The notes: generated from the letters alone by a model not told the origin. A stretch of 36,312 nucleotides of DNA from Acanthamoeba sp. SK_2022b (GCA_027943245.1 JANDJZ010000537.1:1-36312), one strand, 5' to 3'; counted from the first letter of the stretch, positions 8,738 to 16,342 are shown. Translations and numbers: made by a program.

Positions 8738-8959
8738 ATGACGACGACCCAAGCTATGCCTGACCATTTGATGACTAAGATCGCCACGGTCGCAACCGAT
8801 CTTGCGGCTGGAAGTAGCATCACGAGCTCGCTCTTCGCGGGCACCTTTCTATTCTTCCTGATCGAACACCCCGAGGCCACAGACGACTTCTTGGAGCGCG
8901 GCGCGGCGGTTCTCGAGGACTATCAGATGGAGTTGCCGTCGGAAGGGGCGCTGTCATGA
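8738..8959 (+). CDS. Hypothetical protein, 73 aa
   Basis: This small protein has a central hydrophobic stretch (SSLFAGTFLFFLIEHP, residues about 29-44) that could be a single membrane segment, then an acidic C-terminus. No family is recognised. Its stop overlaps the next start by ATGA (8956-8959), indicating translational coupling. It lies 77 bp after traI on the same strand and may be the tail of that operon. The ribosome-binding site is weak. Confidence 0.55.
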   Translation: MTTTQAMPDHLMTKIATVATDLAAGSSITSSLFAGTFLFFLIEHPEATDDFLERGAAVLEDYQMELPSEGALS

Positions 8960-9310
8960 TCGAATGGCAGAGCCGTGCAGCAAGCCGCATTCGCGCTTTT
9001 GGACCAGGCCCGACGCTCGGTGAACGGTTAACGCTACGACCCATCGACCTTCTGTTTCTTGTCGTCCAGGTCGGTGCTTACGTCCTCGTCGGATCCTTGA
9101 TCGCCCGCACCGATGACCCGGCTTCACGGATTTATGTCGGTATTTTCCTCGGCTTCGGCCCGTGTGGGCTCTGTCGGTGGCGCATCGTGGGCCGGTCGTG
9201 CGATCCCGTTCTTGTATCCGCGGCCGGTCCTGCGCGTGGCGGTGATCGGCTTTCCCGTCAGCCTGGGCTTGTTGGCTCTCCTGCAGTTCGGACTTGGACA
9301 CCCGTTCTAA
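8956..9310 (+). pseudogene. Small membrane protein, apparently frameshifted
   Basis: The frame starting at ATG 8956 reads through a good membrane segment (IDLLFLVVQVGAYVLVGSLI) up to IYVGIFLGFG near 9164, then turns Cys/Arg-rich and runs on to 9345. From about 9165 the neighbouring frame takes over. It is GC-rich at third codon positions and encodes a second hydrophobic segment (VAVIGFPVSLGLLALLQF), ending at TAA 9310. Joined, the two would give a two-helix membrane protein of about 118 aa. One base gained or lost near 9160-9175 explains this; a sequencing error or a real mutation is possible. The ATGA overlap with the upstream gene supports the start. Function unknown. Confidence 0.5.
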
Positions 9311-9330
9311 TTGCAACAGCCACGGTTTCG

Positions 9331-9336
9331 TATAAT
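9331..9336 (+). promoter_or_regulatory. Possible -10 box (TATAAT)
   Basis: An exact TATAAT sits in a locally AT-rich gap before the 9358/9419 genes. No good -35 box is at 16-18 nt (TTGCAA at 9311 is only 14 nt away). It is a weak candidate promoter for the 9419-12144 gene run. Confidence 0.3.
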
Positions 9337-9357
9337 CATAATTAGAGGATATTTCCC

Positions 9358-9426
9358 TTGAACATCAAGGGGTTAACCTTCGGCAAGGCGTTTATGAATG
9401 ACCTCGAGGACCTTCAGAATGAATAG
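9358..9426 (+). CDS. Possible 22-codon leader ORF
   Basis: A TTG at 9358 has AGAGGA (9344-9349) at 8 nt spacing and opens a 22-codon frame (MNIKGLTFGKAFMNDLEDLQ, then NE). It ends at TAG 9424-9426, overlapping the ATG of the next gene (9419) by 8 nt. The overlap suggests either a leader peptide coupling translation of the membrane protein or coincidence. No family is recognised. Confidence 0.3.
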   Translation: MNIKGLTFGKAFMNDLEDLQNE

Positions 9427-9823
9427 CAGAGTACAAGTTAGCGACCTTAATGGACTTCGGGCATCGGGGTTGGGCTTTGTTATCAGTTCAATGATGCTGG
9501 CTTTAGGCATTGCAGTGCATGTGCCGTCATTGACGATTATGGCTCTTACGGCTTGCGGGCTGACCTCTATGGTCTCGGAGAGGTTTCATAATCGGGTTTT
9601 GGGTTATTGGGCGAGCACCACTCTTTGGTTTGTCTGTCTTCTGTTCGGTGCAATGTCCATAGCTGGTTTTCTTACCAAGAATCCCGCTACGGTTGAGCTG
9701 GCTTACCGGCTCGCGCTTGTCGTTCTAGTCAATCAGGTAATAACGGCCGCAGTTGTTGTGGTAATGTTTTTGCGCGTCAAGCGTATGGTCGCTACTCGCG
9801 ACTACAGCGGGCCATGGCAATGA
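9419..9823 (+). CDS. Hypothetical four-helix membrane protein
   Basis: This 134-aa hydrophobic protein has about four membrane segments: around LGFVISSMMLALGIAVHV, LTIMALTACGLTSMV, LWFVCLLFGAMSIAGFL and LALVVLVNQVITAAVVVVMF. It ends in a basic tail (RVKRMVATRDY). ATG 9419 is preferred over ATG 9398 because GAGGA (9406-9410) sits 8 nt before it. Its stop overlaps the next gene's ATG as ATGA (9820-9823). The DNA is visibly less GC-rich than its neighbours, which suggests a separate origin. Function unknown. Confidence 0.6.
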   Translation: MNSRVQVSDLNGLRASGLGFVISSMMLALGIAVHVPSLTIMALTACGLTSMVSERFHNRVLGYWASTTLWFVCLLFGAMSIAGFLTKNPATVELAYRLALVVLVNQVITAAVVVVMFLRVKRMVATRDYSGPWQ

Positions 9824-10128
9824 AGTCGCTTAATCGACCTCGCTTGACTGCATTCCTTCGGGATCAAAGGACGCCATCTGAAGTCGCGGCTATCATTCGC
9901 GAGCTTCAGGCCCTTGATCCAGTAACAGCCGCTCAGGAGGCGGACGTTCTTCTGCGAGCTTTACAGGATAGCGACCAGGGCGACACTGATCGTATGGCGG
10001 CGCAGCGCGCCCAGAAGCAAGCCTTCAGGGACTGGAAGGCACTGCGCGAGCCTGCAGGCCAGCCTATGGCGCCCGAGGCGCAACTAAGCGCCTGCGACGA
10101 ATGGGCGGCCTCGCTTTTCGATGCTTGA
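9820..10128 (+). CDS. Hypothetical protein, 102 aa
   Basis: This soluble, mostly helical protein (Ala, Gln and Arg-rich) has no recognised family, membrane segment or signal peptide. The start is taken as ATG 9820, which overlaps the previous stop (ATGA); ATG 9814, two codons earlier, is also possible. Its own stop overlaps the ATG at 10121. The tight overlaps argue for translation as one operon with its neighbours. Confidence 0.55.
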   Translation: MKSLNRPRLTAFLRDQRTPSEVAAIIRELQALDPVTAAQEADVLLRALQDSDQGDTDRMAAQRAQKQAFRDWKALREPAGQPMAPEAQLSACDEWAASLFDA

Positions 10129-10495
10129 GTTTCTTTCCAGGACCACTGTTTCAATGCCCGCAAATGACAATTGCGCAATGCCCGTTGTGCTGTTTGAAGC
10201 CCTGCAGGCCCGGCCTGACGCATTAGAAGCTTCCATCATCCGCCAATGGGCCAAGCGCGATCCGCTTGAGGCGGCAATGGCCGCGCACAGCCTGCACACT
10301 CGTCTCCGGTTCGGTGACGACGAGATGTGCAGCAGTGCGCCGCAGCGTCCCGAAGTCGACCACATCCTGTCGGTCTGGCGTGCGCAATACCCGCCCGCAG
10401 TCAGCCTCCCAGCATCGGAGCGATTGCTTGAGGTCATGTCTCGCTGGGCCGACCAGGAAATCACCCCGTTCCGTTCATCGCTCTCCAATCAATAG
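10121..10495 (+). CDS. Hypothetical protein, 124 aa
   Basis: This is a soluble helical protein of unknown family, with Ala/Leu-rich helices (FEALQARPDALEASIIRQWA) and a C-terminal segment ending SSLSNQ. The start overlaps the preceding stop by 8 nt; an internal ATG at 10154 (MPANDNCAM) is an alternative. It belongs to the same run of overlapping small genes that leads to the primase at 10873. Confidence 0.5.
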   Translation: MLEFLSRTTVSMPANDNCAMPVVLFEALQARPDALEASIIRQWAKRDPLEAAMAAHSLHTRLRFGDDEMCSSAPQRPEVDHILSVWRAQYPPAVSLPASERLLEVMSRWADQEITPFRSSLSNQ

Positions 10496-10508
10496 AAGGC
10501 CTACAAAA

Positions 10509-10871
10509 ATGGAATTTAAGCCCCTCCCCCGTTTCGGCTCAAATGTCGCGCCGAGGCTCGCCGCAAAGGCCAAGGTCGCTACGCTCACCCTGCCTGAGCA
10601 GTTGCTGGAAAAGTGTGGTCTGGAAGCTGGTAAGGTCAGCGTCCTGACCGCCGTTGATGGCAGGCAGACCTATATTCGTATCGAGTCCTCGAAAGACGGC
10701 GACTATCGGTTGGTGTCGCGTGGCAAGAGCCTGGTTCTCCACTCACTGGAGTTGCGGCCGACGCGGCCGACGGCCGATCAGGAAAAAGGCGTCAACCTGG
10801 ACGTCCATTCGACAGACGATGGACTGACGCTCCGCTTGCCTAGAGACTGGCAACTCCCCAAGGTCGCCTAA
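10509..10871 (+). CDS. Hypothetical protein, 120 aa
   Basis: The start at ATG 10509 is set by GAAGG (10495-10499) at 9 nt and by the fact that the upstream part of this frame lies under another gene. The sequence is beta-rich. The stretch VATLTLPEQLLEKCGLEAGK followed by VSVLTAVDG loosely resembles AbrB/SpoVT swapped-hairpin DNA-binding domains, but the match is not strong enough to name. It ends 1 nt before the primase start, so the two are probably co-translated and possibly functionally linked. Confidence 0.6.
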   Translation: MEFKPLPRFGSNVAPRLAAKAKVATLTLPEQLLEKCGLEAGKVSVLTAVDGRQTYIRIESSKDGDYRLVSRGKSLVLHSLELRPTRPTADQEKGVNLDVHSTDDGLTLRLPRDWQLPKVA

Positions 10872-10872
10872 G

Positions 10873-12144
10873 ATGTCGGATTCGACCCTCTTTGCCGATG
10901 CGCGGCGCCGGGTCGCGATCTCGCAGGTTCTCGGGGTCCAGCTCCTTCATCGTGAGGGAAAGGGACTCCGCGGCCCTTGCCCGATCTGCGCGGCCTCATT
11001 GGCGCGCTACAAGGCTGGCGAGAAATGGGCTGGCGCCTTCCAGGTCGAGAAGGATGACACGCGGTGGCGCTGTCATTCGTGCCATCCCAACAGCGGAGAC
11101 GTGATCGACCTCGAACACGCTCTTCGCGGCAAGGAAGGCCAGACGGCAAGGGACGCCGCCATGCGCCTCCTCAACATGGATATTTCCGAGACGGACAGGA
11201 AGCCCGTTGACCTCGACAGGACTTTGAAGGCCAACGCCGCGTTGCAGGCTTTCAAAAACGAGCAAGCCGTCCGGCTGTGGCGGGACGCGACTGGCGCGGC
11301 CGGGACCTTGGCGGAGGTCTATCTACGGTTTCGGGGCTTCCGGGGCCTAGTCCTGCAGAACGCCCTTTCAGTGCTGCGTTTTCATCCGGCCGCCTATCAC
11401 TCCGGTCGTGGCAAGGAAAAACGATATGCGCCGGCGCTGATCGGATTGATCATGACGCCCTGGGGCCCCACTGGGGGCGTAGCGGTCACCTACCTTGCGA
11501 AGGATGGTCAGGGTAAGTCCGACCTTGTTCAAAAGAAGGTTTGGGGGCCAGAGCGCCGCGCGGATCCAAATGGTGTCTTGCGATATGGTGGCGTTTGGCT
11601 CGCTCCACCCAACGGCCCAGGTCAGCTGATTGTAGGCGAAGGCATCGAGACGGTTGGATCCGCCGCCATCATGTATGGCGCCCCTGCCCGACCCGTGGCC
11701 ACCCTGGGGCTGAAGGCCTTGCAGGGCCTCTGGCTCGCTGACGATCTCGGACGGGTCGATTTCTCGGATCTTCGGCCGAACCCGGCGTACCCCGCGTTTG
11801 TCTGGCCGAGTCCGCCCGACAACCCGTGGGACGGCCCGATCATATGCCTCGACATGGACAACAACGAGATCCAGGTGAAGGCGCGAACGCATACGGGTTC
11901 GGACTTTACGCTGATGAGGCTGGACGGGAGATCCAGGGCCGCTATCTGCGCCATCCTATCGGCTGATGCTTGGTTGAGCGCCGGTTGCACGGGTTGCGCC
12001 TTTGCCATTCCGCCCTCTGGGATGGATTTGAACGACCAGCTGCAGGCATCTTTCGCGGGCCTGAGCGACGGACGATTAAGGGTGGCGATGCTCGATCGGT
12101 TTCTTGATGAAGTCAGGCCCGTTCCTGTCGATCTGGACGCTTAA
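10873..12144 (+). CDS. Toprim-domain DNA primase with N-terminal zinc finger
   Basis: This 423-aa protein has a CHC2-like zinc-binding site at the N-terminus: C36-P-I-C39 and C67-H-S-C70. A Toprim-like catalytic domain follows, with GEGIETV near residues 255-262 (acidic motif) and LDMDNNE near 326-332 (the DxD-type motif). This is the layout of plasmid and phage primases of the P4-alpha/DUF7146-Toprim kind, which make RNA primers on single-stranded DNA, for example on the incoming strand after conjugation. There is no helicase domain, so helicase action would come from another protein. It closes the 9419-12144 gene run. Confidence 0.85.
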   Translation: MSDSTLFADARRRVAISQVLGVQLLHREGKGLRGPCPICAASLARYKAGEKWAGAFQVEKDDTRWRCHSCHPNSGDVIDLEHALRGKEGQTARDAAMRLLNMDISETDRKPVDLDRTLKANAALQAFKNEQAVRLWRDATGAAGTLAEVYLRFRGFRGLVLQNALSVLRFHPAAYHSGRGKEKRYAPALIGLIMTPWGPTGGVAVTYLAKDGQGKSDLVQKKVWGPERRADPNGVLRYGGVWLAPPNGPGQLIVGEGIETVGSAAIMYGAPARPVATLGLKALQGLWLADDLGRVDFSDLRPNPAYPAFVWPSPPDNPWDGPIICLDMDNNEIQVKARTHTGSDFTLMRLDGRSRAAICAILSADAWLSAGCTGCAFAIPPSGMDLNDQLQASFAGLSDGRLRVAMLDRFLDEVRPVPVDLDA

Positions 12145-12299
12145 GAAGCTTGCTCTAGCCCGCTGTAACGATGCGTGGCGTGAAAATGCGCCCGGTGTGC
12201 GCTTAGGGATTCAGTCTGGTATCACTCCACTAGCGCGTGTGGTGGTTGACCATCTACGGTCATGACCGAGCTTCGGTATTTCGCATTTGAGGACTAGAT

Positions 12300-12554
12300 T
12301 TGGATAGTATCTTTCCCCCGTGGTGGGCCGCTCTATTGATGTTGGCCGTAGTGGTGGCCGGGGCCAACTTTGTCGTTCGCTTTATGACGCCTCCGCCTAC
12401 TCCTGCTGGACTTGAGAGACTAAACTCCTTCGATGATCCAATCGGTATTTATTTGAACACAGAGACTGGTTGCGAATGGAGCGGTCGGAGTACCGGCTCA
12501 CTGTCTCAGCATTTGGATGCAAGCGGCAAGCCGGTCTGCCGTTCGAAGCAATAG
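12300..12554 (+). CDS. Small membrane-anchored protein with DUF6440-like motif
   Basis: This 84-aa protein has one N-terminal membrane segment (WWAALLMLAVVVAGANFVV, about residues 8-26). A short outer domain follows, including IGIYLNTETGCEWSG then LSQHLDASGKPVC. The pattern of a strand, then D/ETG, then a Leu-rich segment ending in DxxGKP resembles DUF6440 proteins of phages and mobile elements. The frame opens with TTG 12300, supported by GAGGA at 12289-12293 with 6 nt spacing. The 155-bp gap before it holds no other gene. It lies directly before a disrupted XRE regulator gene. Confidence 0.6.
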   Translation: MDSIFPPWWAALLMLAVVVAGANFVVRFMTPPPTPAGLERLNSFDDPIGIYLNTETGCEWSGRSTGSLSQHLDASGKPVCRSKQ

Positions 12555-12563
12555 GACTACCTG

Positions 12564-12830
12564 ATGCCCCGTACCAGAACAGAAATCCCATCTCAGGCCC
12601 AGGTCGATCCGGTCGACATTCAGATCGGCAATCGGGTCCGCGCACGTCGTGAGGCACTAAGGATAACCCAGGCGCAATTAGCCAACGGGATCGGCGTCAC
12701 TTTCCAGCAGGTTCAGAAATACGAGCGCGGCAACAACCGTATCTCGTCGGCTCGCCTGCTTCGCATTGCGGCCTTCCTGAAAACTACTGGCGCAGACCTC
12801 CTGGGCGAACTGGAGCACGCTATGACGTGA
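12564..12830 (+). CDS. XRE-family HTH regulator, 5' part (IS-interrupted)
   Basis: This 88-codon frame carries a Cro/C1-type helix-turn-helix at about residues 22-76: IGNRVRARREALRITQAQLA, then FQQVQKYERGNNRISSARLL. Such proteins with long tails are common regulators in Caulobacterales. The TGA stop at 12828-12830 is created by an insertion sequence. Skipping the IS plus one ACGT duplication continues the frame for 41 more codons at 14093-14217 into a plausible C-terminus. The truncated product keeps the whole DNA-binding domain and may still be active, possibly with altered oligomerisation. Confidence 0.85.
   Translation: MPRTRTEIPSQAQVDPVDIQIGNRVRARREALRITQAQLANGIGVTFQQVQKYERGNNRISSARLLRIAAFLKTTGADLLGELEHAMT
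12825..12828. repeat. Target-site duplication (ACGT), left copy
   Basis: ACGT flanks the left end of the IS, and the same ACGT flanks the right end (14089-14092). A 4-bp duplication is usual for the IS407 group. Removing one copy plus the IS restores an open frame in the XRE gene. Confidence 0.7.
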
Positions 12831-12840
12831 CCCCCGTTTC

Positions 12841-13776
12841 TCATCCAGCCATAACGAGAGTCCTTTGCTGATCTGAACTGGGGTTGGTGGGGTTGGCAAG
12901 AGGCCGGTCAGCGCAGCCTTCAACCAGCGCAGCGGACCGGCCGATCTGTCCGTTGAGCGCATCTGCGTAAGCCTGCGGCGTCAGCCATCCCAGCTTCGAG
13001 TGCGGCCGGGTTTCGTTGTAGTCGCGCCGCCAGGTTTCGAGCACGGCACGGGCGTGCGGCAGGGACCGGAACAGCGTCTCGTTCAGCAGTTCGTCGCGCA
13101 GGCGGCCATTGAAGCTCTCGTTGAAGCCGTTCTGCTGGGGCTTGCCCGGCGCGATGTAATGCCAGCCCACGCCGGTGCCGTCGGCCCAGGCCAGGATGGC
13201 GTTGGACGTATATTCCGTGCCGTTGTCGCTGATGATCGTCTCGGGGCGCCCGCGTCGCAGGATGATGGCGTCCAGTTCGCGCGCCACCCGTCGCCCTGAC
13301 AGCGAGGTGTCGGCGACGAGCCCGAGGCACTCGCGGGTGCAGTTGTCGATCACCGTCAGGATGCGGAAGCGCCGCCCGTCGGTCATCTGATCGGACACGA
13401 AGTCCAGCGACCAGCGCTGGTTCGCGACCAGAGGAATCTCCAGCGGCCGCCTTGTGCCCATCGCGCGTTTGCGCCCGCCGCGCCGACGCACCGTCAGCTT
13501 TTCCTCGCGGTAGATCCGCTGGACCCGCTTCTTGTTGACCGCATGGCCCTCGCGCCGGAGCATCACGTGCAGACGACGATAGCCGAACCGCCGACGCTCC
13601 TGGGCCAGGGCCTTCAGCCGATCGCGCAGGGTGCCATCGTCCGGTCGTGTCGCCTGATAGCGCACGCTCGTCCGATCAACGCCCAGCACCCGGCAGGCCC
13701 GCCGTTCGCTCATCTCGTAGGCCGACTGCAGGTGCGCCGCCGCCTCTCGATGCGCAGCGGGCGTCACCACTTTTTT
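12841..13776 (-). CDS. IS3-family transposase OrfB (DDE catalytic part)
   Basis: The rve/DDE integrase core is clear, with D in WSLDFVSD, D in [11 protein letters not shown] and E in [12 protein letters not shown]. An HTH_21-like domain precedes it ([18 protein letters not shown]-like [10 protein letters not shown]). The open frame extends upstream to 13950 but has no proper protein there. The product is expected as an OrfAB fusion by -1 frameshifting at AAAAAAG (13776-13770 on the minus strand). About 311 codons lie after the shift. It catalyses cut and strand transfer at the IS ends. The gene appears intact, so the element may be mobile. Confidence 0.88.
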   Translation of the reverse strand, partial: KKVVTPAAHREAAAHLQSAYEMSERRACRVLGVDRTSVRYQATRPDDGTLRDRLKALAQERRRFGYRRLHVMLRREGHAVNKKRVQRIYREEKLTVRRRGGRKRAMGTRRPLEIPLVANQRWSLDFVSDQMTDGRRFRILTVIDNCTRECLGLVADTSLSGRRVARELDAIILRRGRPETIISDNGTEYTSNAILAWADGTGVGWHYIAPGKPQQNGFNESFNGRLRDELLNETLFRSLPHARAVLETWRRDYNETRPHSKLGWLTPQAYADALNGQIGRSAALVEGCADRPLANPTNPSSDQQRTLVMAG

Positions 13777-14030
13777 CCCAGCAGATCCTTCAGCGCGACG
13801 TTGTCCAGCATCGAGTCCGCCAGCATCCGTTTCAGCTTGGCGTTCTCGTCTTCCAGCGCCTTCAGACGACGGGCCTCCGACACGTCCATGCCGCCATACT
13901 TGGCCTTCCACTTGTAGAAGGTCGGCGAGCTCAGCCCGTGCTTCCTGCACAGGTCCGCCACCGGGACACCGGCCTCCTGCTCGCGCAAGATTCCGATGAT
14001 CTGCTCTTCCGTGAACCGTGATCGCTTCAT
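13764..14030 (-). CDS. IS3-family transposase OrfA
   Basis: This 88-aa protein has a classic HTH_8/transposase_8 N-terminus ([20 protein letters not shown], then [20 protein letters not shown]). A C-terminal leucine-zipper-like helix ([20 protein letters not shown]) follows. It binds the IS ends and regulates transposition. It ends at TGA 13764-13766, just after the A6G slippery run at which ribosomes would shift to orfB. Sequence style matches the IS407 subgroup. Confidence 0.9.
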   Translation of the reverse strand: MKRSRFTEEQIIGILREQEAGVPVADLCRKHGLSSPTFYKWKAKYGGMDVSEARRLKALEDENAKLKRMLADSMLDNVALKDLLGKKW

Positions 14031-14088
14031 TCTGTCCGTCCTTTCGAGGGGCGGACTCTAGCTATTCCTGGAGGAGTTTCAGGGGGTC

Positions 14089-14092
14089 ACGT
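14089..14092. repeat. Target-site duplication (ACGT), right copy
   Basis: Right-hand copy of the 4-bp ACGT found at 12825-12828, directly after the right IS end. Confidence 0.7.
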
Positions 14093-14217
14093 CAGCTACG
14101 GGCCCTTCGGCCATGATCGCGCAGCCTGGGGCTGCTAGGTTATTAGCCGGTTACAGTGTCCTCTCGAGAGATAAGCAGGCGGCGCTACTAACCCTCGTCG
14201 AGGGGATGGCCGCATGA
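14093..14217 (+). pseudogene. XRE regulator, 3' remnant
   Basis: This stretch has no start of its own. It is in frame with the XRE gene once the IS and one ACGT copy are removed. It reads as a helix-rich tail (ARLLAGYSVLSRDKQAALLT, then LVEGMAA) ending at TGA 14215-14217. The Leu-rich helix ending in Ala is typical of XRE regulators of this group. The joined gene would be about 130 aa, against 88 aa for the interrupted one. Confidence 0.75.
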
Positions 14218-14347
14218 GCCGTGAACGTCCAGTCGCGCGAACGAGAACGTTCAGGGTCACCCCACGCACGGCGCCGGACGCTGAAGGTGTGAGCCGACAT
14301 GTCTGCAATCCTGAGAGATGCGGCCAAGGTGCAGGGAGCGCAGGGAT

Positions 14348-14569
14348 TTGACGGCGATAAACAATAATCAACGAGGAAATGGAGTTCCCGACAATGATAC
14401 CTGCCCTTCGGCGTGGTTCACGGTGATCCTCCTTCTATTGATCATCCTTGGCCTTTTGGCCCAGGCGCTTATCGGCGTCCTGTCGGATCGTTCGGACACG
14501 GTGTCTAGCCAGGCCGGTCAGAACCTCTCGACAACAAAACTTGCCGCGATTGGCTCGCGATCTGGCTGA
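14348..14569 (+). CDS. Small single-pass membrane protein (tentative)
   Basis: A short frame has a strong hydrophobic helix (WFTVILLLLIILGLLAQALIGVL). It begins either at TTG 14348, with AGGGAG at 14333-14338, or at ATG 14318. The N-terminus is polar and Asn-rich. No family is recognised. It ends just before a hairpin (14571-14600) that may terminate it. The membrane helix makes a real gene plausible, but the start is uncertain. Confidence 0.4.
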   Translation: MTAINNNQRGNGVPDNDTCPSAWFTVILLLLIILGLLAQALIGVLSDRSDTVSSQAGQNLSTTKLAAIGSRSG

Positions 14570-14570
14570 A

Positions 14571-14600
14571 AAGGGCCCGCGCATTTAGGCGCGAGCCCTT
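14571..14600 (+). terminator. Hairpin, probable terminator or attenuator
   Basis: A 12-bp stem with one mismatch (AAGGGCCCGCGC / GCGCGAGCCCTT) and a 6-nt loop directly follows the small membrane gene's stop. No T-run follows, so intrinsic termination is uncertain. It also sits just before the ribosome-binding site of the next gene. Confidence 0.5.
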
Positions 14601-14615
14601 CCAGTGGAGGATGTC

Positions 14616-14915
14616 GTGTTACCGCCTGATTGGCGGCACGCGACCTTAGCAAAGAGATCGGGCAATGCACCAGTGACGACGCTGACAATCAGATCGCAGT
14701 TGCCGGCAGAGGCACTCTACGGGCTGTTAAGAGAGGATCGGAGAGCCGAAGTTGACGGCTATGTCTTCGGCCTAGCTCCCGACAACCTGCTATGGGTCAC
14801 AAATCCCTACGGAATCGACGTGGCTTTTTTGGACTTCACTATCGAGAACTGCAGGCGCTGGATCGAGGCTATCGGCAACGAGGCCGAATATCGCGAATGG
14901 GGCGCCGTCACATGA
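14616..14915 (+). CDS. Hypothetical protein, about 99 aa
   Basis: No family is recognised. The protein is soluble with mixed composition, and the middle reads EVDGYVFGLAPDNLLWVTNP. GTG 14616 is preferred as start because GGAGG (14606-14610) lies 5 nt upstream; GTG 14604 would add four residues. Its TGA overlaps the ATG of the CoiA-like gene (ATGA, 14912-14915), so the two are very likely translated together and may work together. Confidence 0.55.
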   Translation: MLPPDWRHATLAKRSGNAPVTTLTIRSQLPAEALYGLLREDRRAEVDGYVFGLAPDNLLWVTNPYGIDVAFLDFTIENCRRWIEAIGNEAEYREWGAVT

Positions 14916-16327
14916 CGGTCCGTTTCGCTTGGGGTGAACACCCGGTTACGCGCCAGCTTCACTGTATTACCTCAGGTGATTTGACCGTGTTGCGCGGGCT
15001 GCGGTGTCCTGAATGCCTAAACGCGATCGTACCAGTGCTTCCAGACATACGAGCGAAGCATTTCCGGCATTCTGTCGACCTTAACTGTGGCGGCGGCTTA
15101 GAGTCCGTCGCACATCGTGTTGCCAAGCAGATTCTATCGGAGGGGCTGACGCTGCTTTTGCCAGCGCGGATTTGCCGCCGTTGGCCCAATACAAACGGAA
15201 GCCTTACTACTGAGACGCTTGCGGCACCTGCCTACGTCACTCTTCAGCAGGGCCGCCAGGAGGTTACTATAGGGAGCGGTCACCGCGTGGACGTAATGAC
15301 CACTGCACGGAGAGCCAATCGCTCCCCCCACGCGCTCGCCATCGAAATCCATGTCGCACATAAAACCGACAACCCTAAAGGAGCGGCCCTGCGGCACCAC
15401 GGCTACCATGCGATAGAACTTCACGTTTCGTCCCGACTGGCCCTTATGACTTATGAGGAAGCCAGGGACTATCTTTGTACGACCGCAGGTCGTCGGTGGA
15501 TTAGTGATCCGACGGGTGACAGATATGCCCGCTTAGCGCGGGCAAAGGCGCGCCCCGCCTTTCGCAATGCCAGGAAGGTCTTCGTCAAAGAACAACGGCG
15601 CAGGCTTCGCGCGCAGGCGGACGCGCGGGCGCGGTCCACCAGGGACATCAACGCTGAACTTGCAAATAGAGCCGACGTAAGGAGGCGACAGTGGGCGGAG
15701 TTAGATCAGAGACGTAAAAGCGCTGAGATAAGACAGCGCCAGTTGGCCGCGGAGCAAGCCGAAGCTGACGTTAGACGCGAGGGTTTGAAGGCCGAGGCTC
15801 ACCAGGTCCTCTCGGACTACCAGACAAATGCCAAAACTCGCTGGCAGGCTGAGCCTTTATGCCAGGCCGTATCAATCGTAGATGGAGAGCAGCTCGGCCG
15901 TTTCATCGGGATCACTCCTGACGGGATTATTGGCTTCGTCCCTTCGCCCAGGGCATGGCAGGCTGCAGCGCTTTTTGATCTTTTTCTTCGCCCTATAGAC
16001 AATGGGGACGATGTATTAGACATGGCGCTTGATAGTTGTCCTCGTCGGCCCCGTGATTTGGTCGCGGGCCTTACTCGTTGGATGCGTCAGCGTCACGACT
16101 TTATTGTGTGTCGCGATTTCTTTCGATGGGGGGCCGAGGAATATACAGCCGACCCTATTGGAATGCAGCGAATGGAACAACTCAGACATTTTTTTGGCGG
16201 CCATTTCGGGATAGGAACGCCGTCTCATGTCGCTGATGAGATAGGCTCAGTATGGTATCGTAACATTACTCTCTTGCAGTATTGGAGAGATCGTAATCTT
16301 GGCCGTGGACAATGGGCTTCCGAGTGA
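14912..16327 (+). CDS. CoiA-like putative nuclease, 471 aa
   Basis: The N-terminal region resembles competence protein CoiA and related nucleases. It has a zinc-finger-like C32-P-E-C35, then KHFRH (H50, H53), then ESVAHRVAKQIL (E64, H68). Near residues 125-150 come VDVMTTA and AIEIHVAHKT, fitting the D...ExK/H core of a PD-(D/E)XK nuclease. Residues about 215-300 are a highly charged Arg/Glu-rich coiled coil. The C-terminal 150 residues are unassigned. The frame is open upstream to 14792, but ATG 14912 overlaps the preceding stop as ATGA and is preferred. The nuclease reading is from motif pattern only; on a conjugative element it could act in DNA uptake or defence. Confidence 0.65.
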   Translation: MTVRFAWGEHPVTRQLHCITSGDLTVLRGLRCPECLNAIVPVLPDIRAKHFRHSVDLNCGGGLESVAHRVAKQILSEGLTLLLPARICRRWPNTNGSLTTETLAAPAYVTLQQGRQEVTIGSGHRVDVMTTARRANRSPHALAIEIHVAHKTDNPKGAALRHHGYHAIELHVSSRLALMTYEEARDYLCTTAGRRWISDPTGDRYARLARAKARPAFRNARKVFVKEQRRRLRAQADARARSTRDINAELANRADVRRRQWAELDQRRKSAEIRQRQLAAEQAEADVRREGLKAEAHQVLSDYQTNAKTRWQAEPLCQAVSIVDGEQLGRFIGITPDGIIGFVPSPRAWQAAALFDLFLRPIDNGDDVLDMALDSCPRRPRDLVAGLTRWMRQRHDFIVCRDFFRWGAEEYTADPIGMQRMEQLRHFFGGHFGIGTPSHVADEIGSVWYRNITLLQYWRDRNLGRGQWASE

Positions 16328-16342
16328 CGCAGTCCCTTACGG

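Larger units (their letters stand above)
12829..14088 (-). mobile_element. IS3-family insertion sequence, IS407-like
   Basis: A 1260-bp element has imperfect terminal inverted repeats beginning GACCCCC at each end (12829 onward, and the complement of 14088 backward), with further matches around CCAG about 15-20 nt inside. It carries orfA and orfB on the minus strand, related by a -1 frame with an A6G slippery run, and a DDE integrase-type transposase. It is flanked by ACGT duplications. The exact ends are uncertain by a few bases because the duplication extends the inverted repeat (TGACGTGACCCCC at both ends). Confidence 0.9.
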
